Of a stretch of 64,000 nt of DNA, positions 43,726-52,033 are shown piece by piece (the first letter of the stretch is position 1; each line of letters starts with the position of its first letter). Both the position numbers and the translations under genes were made by a program. The DNA is from Pseudomonas sp. Q11 (GTDB lineage: Bacteria; Pseudomonadota; Gammaproteobacteria; Pseudomonadales; Pseudomonadaceae). Where the stretch lies: positions 62,001 to 126,000 of the forward strand of contig NZ_JAKNQY010000007.1 in the NCBI RefSeq assembly GCF_024494355.1, read 5' to 3'. The notes under the pieces were generated by a model. That model had not been told where the DNA came from, searched no databases, and saw only the letters and a program-made list of their open reading frames with translations.

Positions 43726-46176
43726 TCAGGCCGGCAGCGGGCGGGTATCGGGCGAGGCGTCGAAAACCTGCGTCTTGGGCTGGCGAGTCAGCCTCAGCGC
43801 ATTCAACACCACGGTCAACGAACTGATGGACATGCCGATCGCCGCCCACACTGGCGTAATCCAGCCGAGGGCAGCGAACGGCAACATGAGACCATTGTAC
43901 AGTGCCGCCCAGACCAGGTTCTCGATGATCACCCGCCGTGTGCGCCGGGCCAGGCTGAAGGCGTGGATCAGGGCATCGAGACGGTTGGACAGCAGCACCG
44001 CATCGGCGCTGGTCTTGGCAAGGTCGGTGGCCGAGCCCATGGCGACACTGATGTCCGCCGCCGCAAGCACTGGCACGTCGTTCACCCCGTCGCCGAGCAT
44101 CAGCACTTTGCGGCCCTGCTGGTGCAACTGCTGCAACACGGCCAGTTTGTCGTCCGGGCGCAGACCGCCGCGGGCTTCATCGATGCCCAGTTCGGCGGCG
44201 ACACTGGCAACCATGGGCGAACTGTCGCCCGACAGCAAAAGTGTGCGCCAGCCCCGGGCTTTGCAGGCGGCCAGTAATGCTGGGGCGTCGGCACGCAAGC
44301 GGTCGTCGAGGACGAACCAGGCCAACGGACCGATGTCGTTACCCAGCAGCAGCCATTGTCCGGGCTCATCCGGCATCACCGGTACCGCCGCGCCACTGAG
44401 TTCGCAGACAAAGGCGGGTTGACCGATGCGCAGGCGCTGGTCACCCACCAGACCCTCCAGCCCCAGTCCTGGGGTGCTTTGCACCTGCTCGGCGGCCAGT
44501 GGCGCGCGGCCGAAGGCGCGGGCGATGGGGTGTTCGGAGCGATTCTCCAGGGCAGCGGCCAGGCCCAGGCATTGATCACTGTCCAGGGCCGTCAGCGTTC
44601 GAATGGCGCGCAACGCCAGACGACCTTCGGTGAGGGTGCCGGTCTTGTCGAAAATCACCGTGTCGATCTGGTTCAGGCCTTCCAGCACATGGCCGCGAGT
44701 CAGCAGCAGGCCAAGCTTGTGCAGCGTGCCGGTGGCGGCGGTAAGGGCGGTTGGCGTGGCCAAAGACAGCGCGCAAGGGCAGGTGGCAACCAGCATCGCC
44801 AGCACGATCCAGAAGGCGCGAGAGGCATCCAGTTGCCACCACAGCAGACCGATGGCCGCCGCGGCGACCAGGGAGAACAGCAGGAACCATTGGGCGGCGC
44901 GGTCGGCGATTTCCGCCAGCCGCGGCTTCTCGGCCTGGGCCCGTTCCAGCAACCGCACGATGGCCGACAGCCGGGTGTCTTGCCCCAGTGCCAGCACCTG
45001 GACCGTCAATGCGCCCTCCACGTTAAGCGTGCCAGCGGTCACCGTGTCGCCCACTTGACGAGGTTGTGGCAGGTATTCGCCAGTCAGCAACGATTCGTCG
45101 ACGCTGGACTGGCCATCGAGGATTCTGCCGTCGGCCGGCAGGACCGCGCCGGGATGCACCAGTACCCGGTCACCGGTGCGCAATTCGCTGAGCAGGATAC
45201 GTTCGCTCTGGCCGTTATCTTCCAGGCGCAGGCACGAGGCCGGCAGCAGATTGACCAGTTGTGCGGTGGCGGCAGCGGTGCGCTCCCGGGCGCGGCGCTC
45301 CAGGTAGCGACCGGCCAGAAGAAATAGCGCGAACATGCCCACGGCATCGAAATACAGCTCGCCCACGCCGGTGATGGACGTCCAGATCCCGGCAACGTAC
45401 GCACCGCCAATGGCCAGGGACACCGAAACATCCATGGTCAGGTGCCGGGTGCGCAGGTCGCGCATCGCACCCTTGAAGAATGGTGCGCAACTGTAGAACA
45501 CGATAGGTGTGGTGAGGAACAGCGCGACCCAGCGCAGGATGGTGTGCATCTCCGGGCTCAGGTCGATGTTGAATTCCGGCCAGGTGGCCATGGTCGCCAT
45601 CATCGCCTGGAACCAGAGCAAACCGGCTACGCCCAATTGGCGCAGGGCCAGGCGATTTTGCGCGGCCAGTTGTTCGCTGGCCTGGTCGGCCTGGTATGGA
45701 TGGGCGACGTAGCCGATCTGGCGCAGTTCGGCCAGCAGGGTGCTCAGTGGTAATTGAGCGTCGGCCCAGCGCACATGCAGGCGGTGATTGGACAGGTTCA
45801 GCCGCGCCTCGGCCACGGCCGGCAGGCTGCGCAGTTGTTTTTCGATCAACCAGCCGCAGGCGGCGCAACTGATGCCTTCGATCAGCAGCGTGGTTTCGGC
45901 CAGCTCGCCTTCATGGCGCACGAACGACTGCTGCACGTCCGGGCGGTCGTACAGCACCAGCTCATCGGTCAACTGGACCGGGAGGGTTTCGGGGTTGGCC
46001 GATGCTTCGCTGCGGTGTTGGTAATAGCTTTCCAAACCACCGGCGACAATGGCCTCGGCCACTGCCTGACAACCCGGGCAGCAGAGTTCGCGAGTTTCAC
46101 CCAGGACAACGGCGGTGAAGCGGCTGCCGGGAGGAACGGGCAGGGCGCAGTGATAGCAGGGCAGTGGGGTGGTCAT
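43726..46176 (-). CDS. ccoI: Copper-translocating P-type ATPase CcoI
   Basis: 816 residues from ATG 46176 (MTTPLPCYHCALPVPPGSRF). An N-terminal cysteine-rich segment (CYHC; CCPGC), a heavy-metal-associated domain (GISCAACGWLIEKQL near 105), eight membrane helices, the ion-path motif CPC (ATCPCALSLA), the phosphorylation motif DKTGTLT, and GDGVNDVPVL. It exports copper to the periplasm for the CuB site of cbb3 oxidase. The longer frame to 46287 is unsupported. Confidence 0.95.
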   Translation of the reverse strand: MTTPLPCYHCALPVPPGSRFTAVVLGETRELCCPGCQAVAEAIVAGGLESYYQHRSEASANPETLPVQLTDELVLYDRPDVQQSFVRHEGELAETTLLIEGISCAACGWLIEKQLRSLPAVAEARLNLSNHRLHVRWADAQLPLSTLLAELRQIGYVAHPYQADQASEQLAAQNRLALRQLGVAGLLWFQAMMATMATWPEFNIDLSPEMHTILRWVALFLTTPIVFYSCAPFFKGAMRDLRTRHLTMDVSVSLAIGGAYVAGIWTSITGVGELYFDAVGMFALFLLAGRYLERRARERTAAATAQLVNLLPASCLRLEDNGQSERILLSELRTGDRVLVHPGAVLPADGRILDGQSSVDESLLTGEYLPQPRQVGDTVTAGTLNVEGALTVQVLALGQDTRLSAIVRLLERAQAEKPRLAEIADRAAQWFLLFSLVAAAAIGLLWWQLDASRAFWIVLAMLVATCPCALSLATPTALTAATGTLHKLGLLLTRGHVLEGLNQIDTVIFDKTGTLTEGRLALRAIRTLTALDSDQCLGLAAALENRSEHPIARAFGRAPLAAEQVQSTPGLGLEGLVGDQRLRIGQPAFVCELSGAAVPVMPDEPGQWLLLGNDIGPLAWFVLDDRLRADAPALLAACKARGWRTLLLSGDSSPMVASVAAELGIDEARGGLRPDDKLAVLQQLHQQGRKVLMLGDGVNDVPVLAAADISVAMGSATDLAKTSADAVLLSNRLDALIHAFSLARRTRRVIIENLVWAALYNGLMLPFAALGWITPVWAAIGMSISSLTVVLNALRLTRQPKTQVFDASPDTRPLPA

Positions 46177-46225
46177 GGTTGTCGCTATGAAGGCTTGGCA
46201 TAGTGGGCTTGCAAGGTACACGAAC

Positions 46226-46320
46226 TGTAGGAGCTGCCGAAGGCTGCGATCTTTCCCCTGACACTTGAGTCTCAAGTGAAAGATCAAAATCAGAGATCGC
46301 AGCTTCGGCAGCTCCTACAG
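46226..46320. repeat. TGTAGGAGCTGCCG-family inverted repeat inside the cco assembly operon
   Basis: CTGTAGGAGCTGCCGAAGGC and inverted CTTCGGCAGCTCCTACAG, with inner GCGATCTTT and its partner, fill the gap between ccoH and ccoI. The transcript would fold into a long hairpin mid-operon. Confidence 0.85.
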
Positions 46321-46335
46321 AGGCCATCGATCGGC

Positions 46336-46875
46336 TTATTCCTTCAGGTCTTCAGCGCCTTGCAGCGGTTCATCGCCGAGCAGGACGGCCTGGTCATGGT
46401 TGATCTGCTCTTCTTCGAACAGCCGCCAGGTCTTGTCGTTCTCCACACCCAGCAATTCGACAAAGCGCCGGCCTTCGATCTTGTCCGTCAACTGACCGAC
46501 ATACCGTCCCGGTTCGCTGTCGTTGCGCGTCAGGACGACCTTGCGGTCCTTTTCCGGCTGGGTGGGCGAAATCAGGTTCAGTTCCAGGGTCTGGGGCCGA
46601 CTGTCGCCGCTCAGGCGCAGGTTCACTTCGCCAGTGACGTCATCCAGTTGCACGTTGGCATGCAGTTGCAGGGTCTGGCCCAGCAGTTCGCGCTCCAGGG
46701 AGCGGTTGATGCCTTTGCCGGCTTCGTAATAGTTGTCGTTGACCAGATTGTCCGGGTTGTTCACGGCGATGGTCACCATGGTCAGGCTCAGTGTCACCGA
46801 GCAGGCCAAAATCCCAATGATGATCCACGGCCAGAGGTGCTTGTACCAGGGACTTGTAGCGGTTGCTGCAGGCAT
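46336..46875 (-). CDS. ccoH: FixH/CcoH family cbb3 oxidase assembly protein
   Basis: 179 residues from ATG 46875 (MPAATATSPWYKHLWPWIII). One membrane helix (about 15-38) and a periplasmic domain beginning DNLVNDNYYEAGKGIN, characteristic of FixH. Interacts with the oxidase during assembly. Eleven nt after ccoG stop. Confidence 0.9.
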   Translation of the reverse strand: MPAATATSPWYKHLWPWIIIGILACSVTLSLTMVTIAVNNPDNLVNDNYYEAGKGINRSLERELLGQTLQLHANVQLDDVTGEVNLRLSGDSRPQTLELNLISPTQPEKDRKVVLTRNDSEPGRYVGQLTDKIEGRRFVELLGVENDKTWRLFEEEQINHDQAVLLGDEPLQGAEDLKE

Positions 46876-46886
46876 GTTCAGTTCTC

Positions 46887-48302
46887 TCAACGAATTTGTG
46901 GGCCGATGAACCGGCTCTTGGCTTCAACATGAACGCTGTCGTCATCGGCATCCTTGAGGATGAAGGTCACCTCGTTGGCGCTCGATGGCAGTTGCTCCGG
47001 CGCGCTGGACAGTTCTACCGGCTGGGTGAAGATCTCGCCAGCCGCGACCTTGATTTCCCGCCGGCCTTGAAGCTTGAGGTCCGGCAAGCCAGTGGCGTCC
47101 AGCACGTACGTATGATCGCGCTGGTCCTTGTTCATGATCTTGAGGCTGTAGACGTTCTCGATTCGGCCTTCGGCGTTTTCGCGGTACAACACGCGGTCTT
47201 TGCTGACGTCGAAACCCACCAGCGAACGCATGAAGAATGCGGTCACCAGCAGGCTGATCATTGCCAGCAGCACCAGGGCATACCCGATCAGGCGTGGGCG
47301 CAGTTTATGGGTTTTCTGCCCGGACAGGTTGTGTTCGGTGGTGTAGCTGATCAGGCCGCGAGGGTAATCCATCTTGTCCATGATGTTGTCGCAGGCGTCG
47401 ATGCACGCCGCGCAGCCGATGCATTCGATCTGCAGGCCGTCGCGAATGTCGATACCGGTGGGGCAGACCTGGACGCACATGGTGCAGTCGATGCAGTCCC
47501 CCAGGCCCAGGGCTTTGTAATCGATGCCTTTTTTGCGTGGGCCACGACTTTCGCCGCGACGCGGATCGTACGAAACGATCAGGGTGTCCTTGTCGAACAT
47601 CACGCTCTGGAAACGGGCGTAAGGGCACATGTAGATGCACACCTGCTCGCGCAGCCAGCCGGCGTTGCCGTAAGTGGCGAGAGTGAAGAAGCCGACCCAG
47701 AAATACGACCAGCCATCGGCCTGGCCGGTGAAGAACTCGAACACCAGTTCGCGAATCGGCGTGAAATAGCCGACGAAGGTCATGCCGGTCACAAAACCGA
47801 TCAGCAGCCACAGACTGTGCTTGGCCAGCTTGCGCAGGAACTTGTTCCCGCTCATGGGCGCCTTGTCGAGCTTGATGCGTTGGTTGCGGTCGCCTTCGGT
47901 GACCTTCTCGCACCACATGAAGATCCAGGTCCACACGCTTTGCGGACAGGTGTAGCCGCACCAGACCCGCCCGGCATAGACCGTAATGAAAAACAGGCCG
48001 AAGGCGGCAATGATCAGCAGCCCGGAGAGCAGGATGAAATCCTGGGGCCAGAAGGTTGCACCGAAAATGAAGAATTTGCGTTCCGGCAGGTTCCACCAGA
48101 CGGCCTGATGCCCGCCCCAGTTCAGCCAGACCGTACCGAAGTACAGCAGGAACAACATTGCGCCGCCGACCATCCTCAGGTTACGGAACAGGCCAGTGAA
48201 GGCGCGGGTGTAGATTTTTTCCCGAGAGGCATACAGGTCGACGGTTTTGTTCGCGTCCTTGGCAGGCGGGGTGACGTCATGTACCGGAATCTGGTTACTC
48301 AT
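46887..48302 (-). CDS. ccoG: cbb3 oxidase accessory protein CcoG (RdxA/FixG)
   Basis: 471 residues from ATG 48302 (MSNQIPVHDVTPPAKDANKT). About five membrane helices and two ferredoxin-type 4Fe-4S motifs (CIDCTMCVQVCP and CIGCAACIDACD, about 265-305), plus WCGYTCPQSVW. CcoG is a membrane copper-reducing protein needed for cbb3 assembly. First gene of ccoGHIS; it is normally directly next to ccoP, but here 4.5 kb of accessory DNA intervenes. Confidence 0.95.
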   Translation of the reverse strand: MSNQIPVHDVTPPAKDANKTVDLYASREKIYTRAFTGLFRNLRMVGGAMLFLLYFGTVWLNWGGHQAVWWNLPERKFFIFGATFWPQDFILLSGLLIIAAFGLFFITVYAGRVWCGYTCPQSVWTWIFMWCEKVTEGDRNQRIKLDKAPMSGNKFLRKLAKHSLWLLIGFVTGMTFVGYFTPIRELVFEFFTGQADGWSYFWVGFFTLATYGNAGWLREQVCIYMCPYARFQSVMFDKDTLIVSYDPRRGESRGPRKKGIDYKALGLGDCIDCTMCVQVCPTGIDIRDGLQIECIGCAACIDACDNIMDKMDYPRGLISYTTEHNLSGQKTHKLRPRLIGYALVLLAMISLLVTAFFMRSLVGFDVSKDRVLYRENAEGRIENVYSLKIMNKDQRDHTYVLDATGLPDLKLQGRREIKVAAGEIFTQPVELSSAPEQLPSSANEVTFILKDADDDSVHVEAKSRFIGPQIR

Positions 48303-48470
48303 CAAAATGCATCCCACGGCAGTGGAAAAGTGCCGCGGCCAGTACGTGCCGACCACGGTCAGAAAGGGTATTGCAGTGGCGCAATGATACGCCTGTAGGT
48401 CTGGCTCAAGGGTGCGACCTTTGGTCGCGTTGGGGCTCTGCATAGAATGGTGTAGCGGATGTAACAAGTC

Positions 48471-48484
48471 ATGACCCAGATCAA
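48471..48484 (-). promoter_or_regulatory. ANR-like box upstream of ccoG
   Basis: TTGAT-CTGG-GTCAT on the minus strand, about 170 nt before ccoG; two changes from consensus. Nearly the same sequence (TTGAC-CCAG-GTCAT) precedes ccoN1. Confidence 0.5.
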
Positions 48485-48774
48485 TTGACTATAGACATTC
48501 CATGGCGTTGGCGAAAAAACCAAGGGCCTGGCGGCTCGTTCGACAGGCCCGTCTGGTTGCTTTGTGCCGCTATTTTTGGGCGGCTTCGCCACCCGGCGGA
48601 AGATGTGCTTAACGAAGTCTTCCACCGATATCACGAGTGGAATAGACGGAAAACCTATAAGTTTTTTATTAAACATGGCTACCAATCTGACCGCTCACTG
48701 TCCTCATCATTGATAGAAACTCTGCAGGTCGGTGAAGGCGGGTCACACGCCTGCTTTTGAGGTGTAGGCGATCC

Positions 48775-48904
48775 GTGGCGAGGGAGCTTGCTCCCGCTCG
48801 GCGGCGCAGCCGTCGTAAACCGGCTGATGCGGTTTATCTGGAGAATGCGTCAGCCTGTTTTGGGGCGGCTTCGCCACCCAGCGGGAGCAAGCTCCCTCGC
48901 CACG
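48775..48904. repeat. REP pair of the GTGGCGAGGGAGCTTGCTCCC family
   Basis: GTGGCGAGGGAGCTTGCTCC (48776) and inverted GGGAGCAAGCTCCCTCGCCAC (to 48902). Directly downstream of the DUF3077 copy B stop. Confidence 0.88.
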
Positions 48905-48921
48905 GGTTGGTGGTGTCGCGG

Positions 48922-49281
48922 CTAGCGTGGGTCGACGTTATCCAGCACACGGCTGGCCAGCATTGAACTCAACTCGATCAGTTGCTGGATGCCGAGGGCA
49001 ATGTGGCGGTGGGGGCCTTCCAGATCGAAGGCCAGGTTGCTGATCATCGCGTCGGCGGATGCCAGGTTTTCGCTGAGGTTGGCAAGCAGGCATTCGTTGT
49101 CGGCGTTTTTTGCCACGGTGAAGAGCTGGTCCGGTTTGGATGCATCTTCGAACTTTTCCTGTTGGGGAAGCAGGTAGTGATCCAAGACGCGTTTGGTGGT
49201 TTCGTCGTGCTGTTTGTTTTTTCGACTTGGATGAGGAGACGTTGAGTCAGTTTCAGGAGGATTTGGAGTAATTTTGAACAT
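48922..49281 (-). CDS. Small DUF3077/DUF6124-type protein, copy B
   Basis: 119 residues (MFKITPNPPETDSTSPHPSR), exactly the same length as copy A at 28536-28895. The C-terminal half is nearly identical (LLANLSENLASADAMISNLA; HIALGIQQLIELS; ending VLDNVDPR), while the middle linker differs. No signal peptide. Shares the structured leader architecture and the downstream REP pair with copy A. Function unknown. Confidence 0.8.
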   Translation of the reverse strand: MFKITPNPPETDSTSPHPSRKNKQHDETTKRVLDHYLLPQQEKFEDASKPDQLFTVAKNADNECLLANLSENLASADAMISNLAFDLEGPHRHIALGIQQLIELSSMLASRVLDNVDPR

Positions 49282-49316
49282 CGTTGCGTTACCTCTAATG
49301 AGTAGGCCGCAACCAT

Positions 49317-49577
49317 CTCGCTACTAAACGAAAGGAGGCAGCTGTGCGCAAGTTAGTAGACCGGTAGAGGTAACGGATCCCGGCGCGCCCGAAGGCGCCA
49401 TGCGCACAGCCACCATCGAGTGCAGGCAATGCCTGACTGATGAGACTCATGCAACCGTTACTACTACCGGGCTACTAAACCCGACCACTGATGGGCAGAG
49501 GCAGGGAAACGATAGAACCCATGAGCAAGGCGCACAAGCGGGCGAATTCTGGCGTAGTTGTAGGCAATGGCGCAAGG
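49317..49577 (-). ncRNA. Conserved structured leader of DUF3077 copy B
   Basis: Same order as copy A: conserved block (49577-49529, nearly identical to 29193-29146); hairpin CGGG-UUUAGUAG-CCCG (about 49482-49469); a ten-pair stem (GCTGTGCGCA 49341-49350 with TGCGCACAGC 49401-49410) enclosing a canonical C(UUCG)G hairpin (49385-49398) and the motif CUACUAA (49359-49353); then UUUAGUAG (49328-49321) about 40 nt before the ATG. Here the motif is UUAGUAG with partner CUACUAA, against UUAGCGA with UCGCUAA in copy A. Confidence 0.7.
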
Positions 49578-49644
49578 ATTCGTAGCTTGGTGGAAGCGTT
49601 GCGGAGGGGGAATAAACAAGCCTTCGTAATGCCCAGGATTCGGG

Positions 49645-49752
49645 GTGAAGGCGCTTGCTCTCGCTCGGTGGTGCAGCGGTTTTTCTGTAGGAATTCGTCA
49701 GCCTTTTTGGGGCAGCTCCGCCGCCCAGCGGGAGTAAGTTCCCTCGCCACGG
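49645..49752. repeat. Diverged REP pair upstream of the copy B leader
   Basis: GAAGGCGCTTGCTCTCGCTC and inverted GCGGGAGTAAGTTCCCTCGCC (near 49728-49750). The remaining DNA to 49923 shows no gene. Confidence 0.7.
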
Positions 49753-49923
49753 GGATTTGCGCTTAACCTGCGCCTGGTCATTTGTTCGCAAGCGCCAGAT
49801 CGAACTGCTTGTTTCCCAATTTGATCTAGCCGCCAGGGTTTTCTTGAGCACAGCCGAATCCCGGCTCTGATTATTTTTGTGCGCTGCAAAGAGAAGCGTC
49901 AGGCGCACAAATGCATCAAGTTT

Positions 49924-50934
49924 CTACTGGCGGTACAAAATGTTGTAGAAAGCGGTTTGCTCATCCTTGATCAAGGACAGATCGTGCCCCGTGGGAATTT
50001 TTTCGAACAGCGCTTTGTTGACTGCCATCCGACGCATGATGATCACCTCCAGCAATTGGCCGAACAGCGCTTCATCACGGACGTGTTTTTTCAGTTTTAG
50101 AATTTCGTGAGGCTTGTCTTTCAGGACGTGAAAGGCGTAATTCATCACAACCATATTGGAGACGAACAGGTTTGCCGTTGACTGAAGCGGATTGACCGCG
50201 TCGATCAAAGCATCAAATATTTTTTGCCTGTCCTGAGCATAGGTGGGCAAAAAAACGTCGGGGTACATAAGCTCGCTGTGACGATCATTGATCGCGAAGC
50301 GGTTATGGGTATCGTCGGGCTCGCTGAGTAATCTGACTGTGCTTGTTTGAAATGTTTTCAACGTACTCAGCAGTTGATGTTCTTTCCTGCTGTCGGCCTT
50401 GATCGCTTTGTAAACCAGATCAATCACATCCAGAAAAGCCACGGACCCTAGCCCATCGGTCGCCATCATCAACTGATTGCCCTCGATGCTGAACCGACGA
50501 TACGCCTCGTCATCGATGCTCAATTCGAAGAGGAGGAACCTAAGCATGTAGTTCCTGAGGCGCGCATCCGCATCCAAGGTGCTGTTCTTCAAGCTGATCA
50601 GTTGGATCAGGTAGAAGAAAATAAAGTAATCCTTGTTGGTTCGTTGACGGTTGTCGATTTCAAGCAGGTAGCCAAAGCGCGACAGGACCAGGAGGAGGGC
50701 GTAGCAGTCGGGTTCCGTGAAGCCGTTCTTCAGCATGGCTTTTTCGAAAGCGCTGGTGGAAAACAAGTCCCGCCAGCGGCTAACGCTGAAGGGAGCGCCA
50801 TTGTGTTTTTTCGCGACGACGTTCAGTAGCGAAGGCTCGTCTTCTTCGTAAAAAACAGCACCCAACGCCTTCGGATACGGCCGGACGTTCAGGAAATTTT
50901 CAAGCTTGTATGAGAGAAGATCGAATATGTCCAT
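49924..50934 (-). CDS. Unrecognised 336-residue protein of the PAAR operon
   Basis: 336 residues (MDIFDLLSYKLENFLNVRPY). Not recognised. It looks like a mostly helical cytoplasmic protein: many amphipathic segments, no signal peptide, one hydrophobic stretch (YFIFFYLIQLISL, about 115-127) too short and polar-flanked to be a sure membrane helix. Base composition is visibly lower in GC than the neighbours, suggesting recent transfer. It starts 6 nt after the stop of the 64-residue gene and is the last gene of the PAAR operon, the usual place of an immunity or effector protein in type VI secretion modules. Which of the two it is cannot be told from sequence. Confidence 0.75.
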   Translation of the reverse strand: MDIFDLLSYKLENFLNVRPYPKALGAVFYEEDEPSLLNVVAKKHNGAPFSVSRWRDLFSTSAFEKAMLKNGFTEPDCYALLLVLSRFGYLLEIDNRQRTNKDYFIFFYLIQLISLKNSTLDADARLRNYMLRFLLFELSIDDEAYRRFSIEGNQLMMATDGLGSVAFLDVIDLVYKAIKADSRKEHQLLSTLKTFQTSTVRLLSEPDDTHNRFAINDRHSELMYPDVFLPTYAQDRQKIFDALIDAVNPLQSTANLFVSNMVVMNYAFHVLKDKPHEILKLKKHVRDEALFGQLLEVIIMRRMAVNKALFEKIPTGHDLSLIKDEQTAFYNILYRQ

Positions 50935-50940
50935 CTGGCT

Positions 50941-51135
50941 TTATCCGCAGGTCTTCCATTTTCCGTTCGGGCCTTTCTTCTCGACACGAAATGACGTAAT
51001 GGTTTTATTGAATTTATCCAGTAACCGGAAACCGATACCTCTGGCCTTGGGCTCATTCGTTTTGGATAGCACGCCATCCTTAAGGCCCGTCTCCTTATAG
51101 TCAACGGTAGAAATATCCTTGTGGTCGTTGAGCAT
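50941..51135 (-). CDS. Unrecognised 64-residue protein between PAAR and the 336-residue gene
   Basis: 64 residues (MLNDHKDISTVDYKETGLKD) with a strong ribosome site GAAGGGG five bases before the ATG. Basic, with GIGFRLLDKFNK and a lysine/glycine-rich end (KKGPNGKWKTCG); one C-terminal cysteine. No signal peptide. It begins 13 nt after the PAAR stop. It could be a very small effector, an adaptor, or the remnant of a larger effector once fused to PAAR. Not recognised. Confidence 0.65.
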   Translation of the reverse strand: MLNDHKDISTVDYKETGLKDGVLSKTNEPKARGIGFRLLDKFNKTITSFRVEKKGPNGKWKTCG

Positions 51136-51148
51136 GCTAACCCCTTCA

Positions 51149-51943
51149 TTATTGACGGTGGCGACTACCCGATAGCAACGCGGTGACCGCCAGTCCCACG
51201 CCCGGGGTCTTGCCGCTGCGAATCTCACGCACCACCACTGAGCCGCCGCCAATGGTCACGTCCGGGGAAATCAACCCGGCCGACACCACTGTCGCGTCGC
51301 AGGTGCTGCGGTCGCCGCTGCGCACCGCGGGCTGGCCATTGATGGTGACTTTGTCCGAGCCTTCAGCCATGAACTGCGGCGGCATCGGTGGGTGCTTGGT
51401 GCAGATCACCAGGTCTTCCGGCCGGGTCTCTGTGCCGGGGGCGGGCGAGGCGACGGTGGGGCGCCACATCTGCGAGAAGAAGTTGCCGGCCATGTCCAGG
51501 TAACTGGGCTCGGCTTCTTCTTCCGGCTCGGGCATGTCCAGTTCGGTGCCGGCCGGCGCGACGTGGGAAACAACCGCTCCGGCGGCGCGGGCCGAGGGGA
51601 TGTTGTTGGTGAAGGTGTCCTTGGAACCGGTGAGAATGTTGGCCTGCACCGTGGGCGGAAAGAGCGCGTTGCCGATGCCTTCGCAGATATTGCTCAGGCC
51701 TTCGTCGGCCCCGGTCTTGCTCATGGCAATGCCCACGACCGCCCCCACCACCGCACCGAGCAGGAAACAACCCAAGCCACCCGTGGCGACGGTGATGCCG
51801 GTGGCGGCCACCACCGCCGCCGTCGCCAGGGCGGTGATGGCGATGTTGGCCGCCACTTCCAACACTCCGCCGAGGATGTCGGCCATCATGGAGGTGTGGT
51901 TCAGTGCATCGCCCAGGCGAGCGGCCCAGAGCGCGTCAGACAT
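51149..51943 (-). CDS. prePAAR/PAAR type VI secretion spike protein without toxin domain
   Basis: 264 residues. N-terminal prePAAR motif AARxxDxxxH (AARLGDALNH, residues 7-16), a hydrophobic membrane region (about 28-75; ALATAAVVAATGITVATGG, then FLLGAVVGAVVGIAM), an Ala/Pro/Glu-rich linker, and a PAAR domain (about 170-250; CTKHPPMP, KVTINGQPAVRSGDRSTC, VTIGGGSVVVREI). This N-terminus is the one normally carried by Rhs or other large effectors, but the protein ends 15 residues after the PAAR fold (GVGLAVTALLSG...). PAAR proteins cap VgrG spikes. No Eag-type (DUF1795) chaperone gene is nearby although prePAAR proteins usually need one. Confidence 0.88.
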   Translation of the reverse strand: MSDALWAARLGDALNHTSMMADILGGVLEVAANIAITALATAAVVAATGITVATGGLGCFLLGAVVGAVVGIAMSKTGADEGLSNICEGIGNALFPPTVQANILTGSKDTFTNNIPSARAAGAVVSHVAPAGTELDMPEPEEEAEPSYLDMAGNFFSQMWRPTVASPAPGTETRPEDLVICTKHPPMPPQFMAEGSDKVTINGQPAVRSGDRSTCDATVVSAGLISPDVTIGGGSVVVREIRSGKTPGVGLAVTALLSGSRHRQ

Positions 51944-51986
51944 GCCGGGGGCTCATCGTTGCGCGCTGAAGTGTTTCGATGCCCAT
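51936..51986 (-). CDS. 16-codon leader reading frame overlapping the PAAR start
   Basis: MGIETLQRATMSPRHV, with a good ribosome site (AAGGAG, 52001-51996, nine bases before ATG). Its stop codon overlaps the PAAR start region (ATGTCTGA), while the PAAR ATG itself has no visible ribosome site. This suggests translational coupling; alternatively it is the tail of a lost upstream gene. Confidence 0.4.
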   Translation of the reverse strand: MGIETLQRATMSPRHV

Positions 51987-52033
51987 TGCGCCTATCTCCT
52001 TGGCGGTAATTGATGGTCCGTCGCGACGTTATA

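Larger units (their letters stand above)
48303..48921. other. Gap between ccoG and the second DUF3077 gene
   Basis: 619 nt. It holds an ANR-like site (48471-48484) and a REP pair (48775-48904). A 91-codon plus-strand frame and a 108-codon minus-strand frame overlap here; neither has a recognisable product, and I do not call them. Confidence 0.4.

Noticed and set aside
48485..48760. 91-codon frame between ccoG and DUF3077 copy B
   Set aside because: No recognisable protein, an ANR-like box at its start and REP-derived sequence nearby; not enough to call a gene.
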